The position numbers were made by a program, and so were the translations under genes. Below are positions 57,931 through 64,000 of a stretch of 64,000 nt of DNA, piece by piece; the first letter of the stretch is position 1; the number at the start of each line of letters is the position of its first letter. The stretch comes from Panopea generosa. Taxonomy: Eukaryota; Mollusca; Bivalvia; Adapedonta; Hiatellidae. Below the pieces are notes generated by a model. The model had not been told where the DNA came from. It ran no database searches and worked only from the letters and a program-made list of their open reading frames with translations. The stretch lies in the NCBI GenBank assembly GCA_029582155.1, contig CM055896.1, forward strand, positions 31,940,109 through 32,004,108, given 5' to 3'.

Positions 57931-58585
57931 TAGAACAATAAACCCAAGAAATCAGGTATTCTTTAATTACATAAGATTATTTTTGTCGGATCAGAAGATG
58001 ATGCTTACGTTCACCTCCTAGAGCATTATGTGTGTTCTTGTGTGATTGTTTGCTCCAGCCACAATCACAAAGAAATGTGATGGCTAGAACACATTGCCGT
58101 AATGAATCGCCTCTTTCAATTACCAGAACGCGTTTGTCAGCATAAGCCTTCATCAGTTCCTCACTACACAGCTCCATCCACCATGATCCAATCTGCCTTT
58201 CAATCAATGTAAACCTTTGGACTGACGCTTGGCAGGTCCAACGTTACAGTGAAATCATTCAGTAAAACTGCACAGCCTCCTGTTTAAAACGGCTGTATTC
58301 CCCTCACATTGAATTTAATACAGTATCTAAAAGTGTTAATGCATTTATACATGTGTTAACCAACTTGTAAGACTTACCATTGTCACTTTTCTTTATAGCT
58401 TGCTTTTCCTTTTTTTTTTTTTTTTCCTTTTGATAACTTGATGTACATGTACACTCCGATCATAGGCTTATTGTACTTTTACACAAAATAAAAACAATGA
58501 TACTTTTTGAAATAAAAACACGAAAATTATGTGAATTAAAAAAAAAAACTTTTTTAACAAGAAACTGATAGACTAAGTATTACTT
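57931..58585. other. Unidentified insert between leader blocks
   Basis: A minus-strand frame at 57977-58207 reads RQIGSWWMELCSEELMKAYA and LRQCVLAITFLCDCGW, which looks protein-like but matches nothing I know. It may be a mobile-element fragment. It separates the older and the recent leader blocks. Confidence 0.35.
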
Positions 58586-58817
58586 TCAATTAACTATAAT
58601 ATTACTTGCCGTGCTAGATTGTGTGTGTTGTTGTTCTCATTGTATTTTGAGAATGCAAATTAACAAAACAGATATACTTGCCACAAACAAAACTTTTGTT
58701 AAACTTTACTTCCTTCTAGATTGATGTAACGATAATTTTCACTAGGAAAGTTTGACAATATTGCATCAAGTGTTACTTGTGTGTCATATAAGGAAGCCTT
58801 TACACTTACACATCATT

Positions 58818-58881
58818 ATGGATACAACAAACGTTTTAATTTTCATCCTGCTTATACTATGGTTTCTGTTTCAATCTACGT
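58818..58881 (+). CDS. Leader (signal peptide) exon, open, duplicate of 568
   Basis: A 64-base exon from the ATG to donor T|GTAAGT, phase 1, MDTTNVLIFILLILWFLFQ. It has a stronger hydrophobic core than the 568 copy. It is probably the first exon of the next paralogue downstream of the window. Confidence 0.75.
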
Positions 58882-59941
58882 GTAAGTATACTCTATTTGT
58901 TATGTTCAATGTTTTATATTAAATGATAGTTTGAAGAAAATGCATACAAAACATAAGGATAATAAGTGTTATGTTCACCGTCTTTCATTAAAAGTTCTGT
59001 TCTTCATCGGGTAAATATCACACAATTGTAAAAAGCATAATTATCATAATTTTGGTATACCTGAAGGAAATACTTTTTATAAAAGGTTTCAAAAATGTTG
59101 TCATATTAGCCACTCTAGGAGAAGACCCGCTAAAGATAGGGGTGGTGGGGTGGTAGGGGGGGGGAGCATTTAGTTAGGGAAGTAGTATATAAGTAGTATA
59201 TACTATTCGAAGTCGTCAGTGACATACACACAAACACAAGGATGCTTAACATGTTAAGCATATAAACTCTATGAATATATTAATATTGTATATGATATCA
59301 AAATAAGTTGACTAGTGGATTCAGAGGAGGATAGACATTCTACACCTCCACAAACATCCACCACTCACCACTGAATGTTTTTAACATCACTTATACTATT
59401 TTGTTTGAACAATAACGCCTAAATAATGATAATAATAAAATGCAAATACTGGTGAAGAACTACTTAGTAGAACATGTACTAGACTGTGAAAATGGCCATA
59501 TTCCCTCGCCACCATGGACCTCACAACTGTAATGATTATAAGAACATTTAATTTATCTGATTTAAACAAAGCGCGAACGTACATGCCAATAACGATGCAC
59601 GTTGTGATGTATTTTAACTATTTAAATGTGTAGATGAGTTGATACATACATAATTTACGCATAAGTTATTTTTTATAGAAAAAAAAGAATACAATAAACA
59701 AATTTCTGTAACCTCGAATAGTTTATTATATATATATATATACGACCGACGTTATTGTAAATCACTCAAGCAGACTATAAATTGAGTGCGTTCTGTTGCA
59801 TTAGGTTTTAACGATCTTAAGGAATGAATACAAAAGAAGATTCTACACAGAGATTACTTACAAAGCACGAAATAGTAGGAAAGTTAGAAAACGACAACAT
59901 GTTAGAAATTATATTTACATACTATTTAAGAATATAATTAT

Positions 59942-60100
59942 GAGGGCGGTAGTGCAGTAGTGCTTGTTAATCTCGATAGAGATCACGGGTTCAATCCCAA
60001 ACTCGATTTGATAGTATCTCCTAAAGAACGTTGAGTACTGGATTAACCAATAAATCGGACTCACGAACGATTCATATAAGCTCTGAGCTTCTTCATAATC
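59942..60100 (+). mobile_element. SINE family C, duplicate of 1683-1850
   Basis: Same position within the block as the 1683 copy. It matches the family (GGGCGGTAGTGCAGTAG, GGGTTCAATCCC) slightly better than its twin. Confidence 0.75.
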
Positions 60101-60954
60101 GAACCCAAATACATAACAGTAACTATAAGATGAGGCAAATTCCTTACATTTTATTAATAAAGTTTGGTAGCAAAAGAATCTAAGTTTGCCCGTTTTAAGT
60201 TAAATGTAATCAATAGCACATAGAGAGTGAATAATCATTTATTATATATGATTCCTCACCGCCAAAATAGTCATTTTCGCTTGTTCTTCAATTTCAACCT
60301 AACCTATACCAAACATTTTATTTTCTTAAAACAGAACTACCAAGTGATCTATTTCATTTGTGCTCGGTACAAGTTATCATATCAATTATTATTTATTTTA
60401 TGGTGCACGAGTGTAATACACCCATGACATGTTCAGATGTTACATCATACCACGATTACGGAAACAAATATGCCGGACTGTTTCTTGCTTCTTATAGATA
60501 TAATATGTTAAATAAATGATACATGTACTGTTATTCTGAATTATGATAAAAAAAAGGAATCTTACAATCGTTCTTGTTTGTTATCTTATTTATTAAACAC
60601 GTTACACGTGAACCTCGCTTAATATAATAGGTTTTGCCAATTCGTTTAATCAATTCAATTATAAATGAGCACTCATGTAAGATCCTCGATATATTTTGCA
60701 ATTATTAACTGCTGTGTTACAGTTTACATTCAATTTGGTTTGTTGTGTCTTGATTGTTAAAAAAACTCACTATAATAGATGTAAATACACTGAACGCTAA
60801 AGCAAATCAATCGCACAAAAATCAATAATTATAATTACGAATAACACTTCCTGTTTGATCATTATTCCACAAGAAATATACTATTAAAACAGTGTTGGAT
60901 TTGTTAGTGGCGTGACAAAGAGAGAAAGAAGCTATGCACGTATTAAATACAACA

Positions 60955-61024
60955 ATGGACGGGAAAATGATAGTGTTAGTTTATACCTTGTTTACAATGT
61001 TTGTCCTCAAGACCCGTTATACAC
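60955..61024 (+). CDS. Second leader exon, open
   Basis: A 70-base exon, ATG at 60955 to donor C|GTAAGT, phase 1. It reads MDGKMIVLVYTLFTMFVLKT: short N-region, hydrophobic core, basic end. Its twin at 2700 has TAA in place of the first TTA. Two leaders within 2.1 kb, both phase 1, could be alternative first exons. Confidence 0.68.
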
Positions 61025-61464
61025 GTAAGTGCACCTTTAAATTGATCTAACTAGTATACTGTACGAGTTTTATCAAAATATGCCGCATTCAATATATCTG
61101 TCTGATCTTTTGTTCATAATTCGTGTACTCACAAATTAGAAAAAGACAGATCAGTTAAAAACTGAATATATATATATATATTTTTTTTTATGATAAACAA
61201 TTTTAAAAATCTGTTTGCTTATTTAAACAATGTTATTAAAAGTATAAACGTAATATTCACAAATATAAATCTTGCGTTTCGTTTTTTGCAAGATTTGTAA
61301 AGATGAATACACGTTAGAATGTGTGTACGATATATGTAATTAATTTCCCTCTTGCAACTCTTTTTATTTCGTTTCGCTAAGAGAAAAAAAGCGGGGAAGA
61401 TTAAGGAGGACTAAACCAATAATTAAGTCAATAGGTTGATACTTTATTTCTGTGCTTGTAATAT

Positions 61465-61690
61465 GGGTGATATCATATTAGTATATGTATGTGTGTATAT
61501 GTATATGTATGTGTATAAGTGTATATATATGTATGTGTATGTATAAGTGTATGTATATGTATATGTGTATATGTATATATATATATATGTGTGTGTATAT
61601 ATGTATGTGTATGTGTATATGTGTGTATGTATGTATGTGTATGTGTATGTATATATATGTATATATATATATATATATGTATATGTTTTA
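61465..61690. repeat. (TATG)n/(TA)n/(TGTA)n microsatellite
   Basis: About 225 bases of TATG, TGTA and TA words. All the long overlapping frames on both strands here come from this low complexity. Confidence 0.97.
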
Positions 61691-61949
61691 GCCGATTATG
61701 TGATTGAAATACACAGGTACGGCCTAAGTTCTGAGTAAGTACAAAAAAAAACAAAATAATTATGATTTTGTAACATAATAATTACAAAAAACAGAATAAT
61801 TATGATTTTGTAACGTAATGATATGACGACCAGGTAATTAATGTACATTTACGGGTGCGTGGTAAAATTATGGTTACATGTGTACATGGTTTTATATTAT
61901 GTAATACAGATTAACAATGGTTCTTTGAAATAAAAATTATTTTGTTATG

Positions 61950-62710
61950 TATCAGCAAAGATGGAATGTGACTATCAAAATATTAAAATATAATTACGTG
62001 TGTATATGAGTGTTAGCAAGATAAAGTATGACTATCAATACAATAATGTATAGTCACACATGTGTAATAAGACTTTAGTTATGTAGTTATATGTGTTGAT
62101 AATATATGACAATGAAAACATATGTAAAATATGGTACGGTTTCATCTGTTAGGGTTTTAAAACAGGTATGTGACAATATAAACATAAGTAAAAATAGGAT
62201 AAGGTGTATCTATTAGACATTTAAAAAATGAAAAGGGGACAATTTTGTTAATATGTGTAAGCAAAGATTAAATATGATTATTAATATAATACCCTATGTG
62301 TAGAAAATAATTTGTTAAGTGGGTATACATGTATGTGCTGATACATGTATTCAAAAAAAAGGAGAATTATTTTTTGGTATGTGTAAAAATATGAAACAGG
62401 TTATTGATACAGCTTTTAAAATGTATAAGCACATGACTTTACCATAAAAGAAGATGGAGCTACTATACAATACAAACATAAGTAATTATATGATTCTGTT
62501 TAACTATTAGACATTTAAAATAACAAAGGAGAAAATATTGGTAAATGTAGGCAAGGTAAAATGTGAATATCAATATAATAATGTATATTCACATATGTAC
62601 AAACATTTTGTTATGTGGGTATACTTTTTGATGTTATGTGACAGTATAAACATATGTAAAATATGATATGGTTTATATACTACGGTTTCTAAACAGAATA
62701 ACTTTTTGAT
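61950..62710 (+). repeat. Degenerate tandem monomers upstream of the LINE
   Basis: TATCAATA.AATAATGTATA.TCACA.ATGTA.AA....TTTTGTTATGTGGGTATA...TGAT...ATGACA.TATAAACATA.GTAAAATATG.TA.GGTT recurs around 62030-62165, 62280-62360 and 62570-62700, with partial copies elsewhere. The period is roughly 270 bases. Because it leads up to the LINE open frame it may be its 5' UTR monomer array. Confidence 0.55.
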
Positions 62711-63301
62711 GTACCTTTTGTTATGTGGAAAAAACATATGACATATGCTTGGTTCTTTTGATAAAATTTTGTTACTGAAAAAAGTATGAAGTCTTTTAAA
62801 ATGTTTTTAGTCCAAGACTCTATACGAATGTAGAGGGATTTTTGTTAGTAACACAACTTTGTTGTACGTTGTTCTTTAAAATGTTTACATATTTATTTGT
62901 ATACGTATTAATACAGACATGGAGTTCGAACCTAAATGATTATCTAAAGTGGGAAAAGGTGTTATATACACAATTAAATAATTATACAATATGAAAATAA
63001 TTTTAAAGGATTTAAAAAAAAAAAAAAGTAATAAATTATTTTAAAAACATTATTGCAAATGTCGGACTAAAATTATACGTGGATAAAAAAAAGTAACTGT
63101 TATGGAAAAAGCTTAACTGTAGCTATAGTTTTATCTCTGTAAAAATATGTTAATCTTATTCACACTAAAACTATATATGACGCTATTCTCTTTACTTGTT
63201 GACCTACTCCTTTACTCGACTTATCTGTTCCTACTGTTTGAATGCTGCAGAAATGCACATAGTGCTGTTGTGAACCGCTTTCTCTTCCTGCTCATGTATA
63301 A

Positions 63302-64000
63302 ATGGCTATGGATATAAAAGTTTGCACCTTTAACGTGAATGGTGCAGGTGAATATAGGAAAAGACGTCAGATTTTCGAATGGTTAAAGCATAATAAATAT
63401 GACATATGTTTTTTGCAAGAACTACATTATTAAGAAGAATTTATGGACAAATGGAAACAAGAATGGGGAAGCAATGCTTACTTTAGTGGCAATAGTTCAA
63501 ACAGTACTGGTATAGGTATCGTATTTAGTTCTAAGATAGTTTTCACTGTTTTAGAATACAAGGAAGTTATTTCTGGGCGAATGCAAGTTTTAAAAATTCA
63601 CATTAATGAAATGGAAATAGTTTTAATTAATATTTACGGACCAAATAATGACGACACTGAATTTTTTTTAAGTTTAGAAGATATAATTAAACAATATGAG
63701 AATCAGACACTTATAATAGGGGGCGATTTCAATACAATAATTGATAATGAAAAAGATAAGAAAAATGGACGAACAAACACTAACAAAAAAAACAGAGAAA
63801 AAATAAATGCTTTAATAAATGAATATGATTTAAATGATATTTGGAGAGTTTTTAATACAAACTCGAATCATTATACATGGCATTCAAATCATAAACCGCC
63901 AATATTTTGTAGGCTTGATTATTTTTTAACGTCATCAAACATAATAAACAAAACAACAAAATGTAAAATTTCCTCAGGAATCAGATCAGACAACTCACTA
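63302..64000 (+). mobile_element. LINE ORF2 N-terminal endonuclease (L1/Tx1-like), cut by the window edge
   Basis: The + frame from ATG 63302 reads MAMDIKVCTFNVNGAGEYRKR, YDICFLQELHY, then TAA near 63430, then GIGIVFSSKI, LINIYGPNNDD, IIGGDFNTIIDNEKDK, LNDIWRVFNT, YTWHSN, RLDYFLTSS and SGIRSDNS. The N..G, QE.H, (N)IY.PN, GGDFN, (Y)TW and R.DY(F)..(S)...........SDH-like series is the apurinic endonuclease domain of LINE ORF2. Reverse transcriptase would follow beyond the window. One in-frame stop makes this copy defective unless it is a sequencing error. Confidence 0.88.

Larger units (their letters stand above)
58586..61167 (+). repeat. 2.58 kb segmental duplication, copy 2
   Basis: Collinear with 335-2911. 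Differences include substitutions, small indels (such as a shorter TA run near 59730), open reading through the second leader, and a longer G run near 59150. At the right edge the sequence turns into a TA run and T run. The 58.25 kb offset is a lower bound on the family repeat length. Confidence 0.93.

Noticed and set aside
57977-58207. Minus-strand gene with SWWMELCSEEL
   Set aside because: Protein-like but unrecognised, single short frame, no flanking exons; described only as an unidentified insert.
61473-61754. Several long overlapping frames on both strands of Tyr/Ile/Cys/Val or His/Thr runs
   Set aside because: They lie in a TATG/TA microsatellite and exist in many frames at once.
1-64000. 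CRISPR arrays, bacterial operons or prophage
   Set aside because: No spacer-repeat arrays or dense coding; intron structure and SINEs show animal DNA.

Overview
The window reads as AT-rich invertebrate animal DNA, most likely from a mollusc and probably a bivalve. The reasons are large introns with GT..AG borders around small cassette exons, fucolectin/F5-8C-type lectin modules next to Draper/MEGF-type EGF modules, many tRNA-derived SINEs, and decayed Mutator-like, mariner, Harbinger-like and LINE elements. The species call is inference. Most of the window is introns and transposons, and most long open frames in it are chance frames.

The main locus is on the + strand, from a possible leader exon at 568-631 through cassette exons at 17.3-37.3 kb to a 3' end at 41.4 kb. 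Read in order it encodes: a signal peptide; a Cys-rich EGF-like module (17292); a fucolectin/FTP-like domain in two exons (20442, 22059); a second F5/8C-like domain in two exons (23972, 26766); six EGF/MEGF-type modules (27109, 28953, 30425, 31069, 35625 and a broken one at 37209); a transmembrane exon (39682); and a two-exon cytoplasmic tail (40740, 41335) ending at a stop at 41408. The tail carries YDDL-x9-YAAL, which fits the ITAM consensus, and then YEVT. The clear extracellular exons are phase 1-1, so each EGF module and each two-exon lectin domain can be dropped without shifting frame. Three in-frame stops lie only in such droppable exons. I read this as a lectin-topped, Draper-like immune or phagocytic receptor, either functional with skipped exons or recently decaying.

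The locus belongs to a tandem family. A ~2.58 kb block at 335-2911, holding two leader exons, recurs in the same orientation at 58586-61167. An older partial copy with a third leader lies at about 57.1-57.9 kb. Of six leader exons, four are open (568, 57290, 58818, 60955) and two have stops (2700, 4397). An orphan lectin half-exon lies at 44163. The copies at 57-61 kb are probably the 5' end of the next paralogue, which lies beyond the window.

Mobile DNA: a decayed multi-exon Mutator-like element on the - strand (14558 to 8924) ends in a DEDDh-type exonuclease domain and is bordered by a ~184 bp tandem array (7555-8860). A mariner with TA duplications (37357-38780) sits just after a broken exon. 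There is a LINE reverse-transcriptase relic (54.0-54.3 kb), a GC-richer Harbinger-like relic (54.6-56.1 kb), a LINE endonuclease running off the right edge (63302-64000), and three SINE families. Other structure includes two near-perfect long hairpins (38645-38715, 40974-41066), a large degenerate minisatellite (17.98-19.74 kb) and several smaller tandem arrays.
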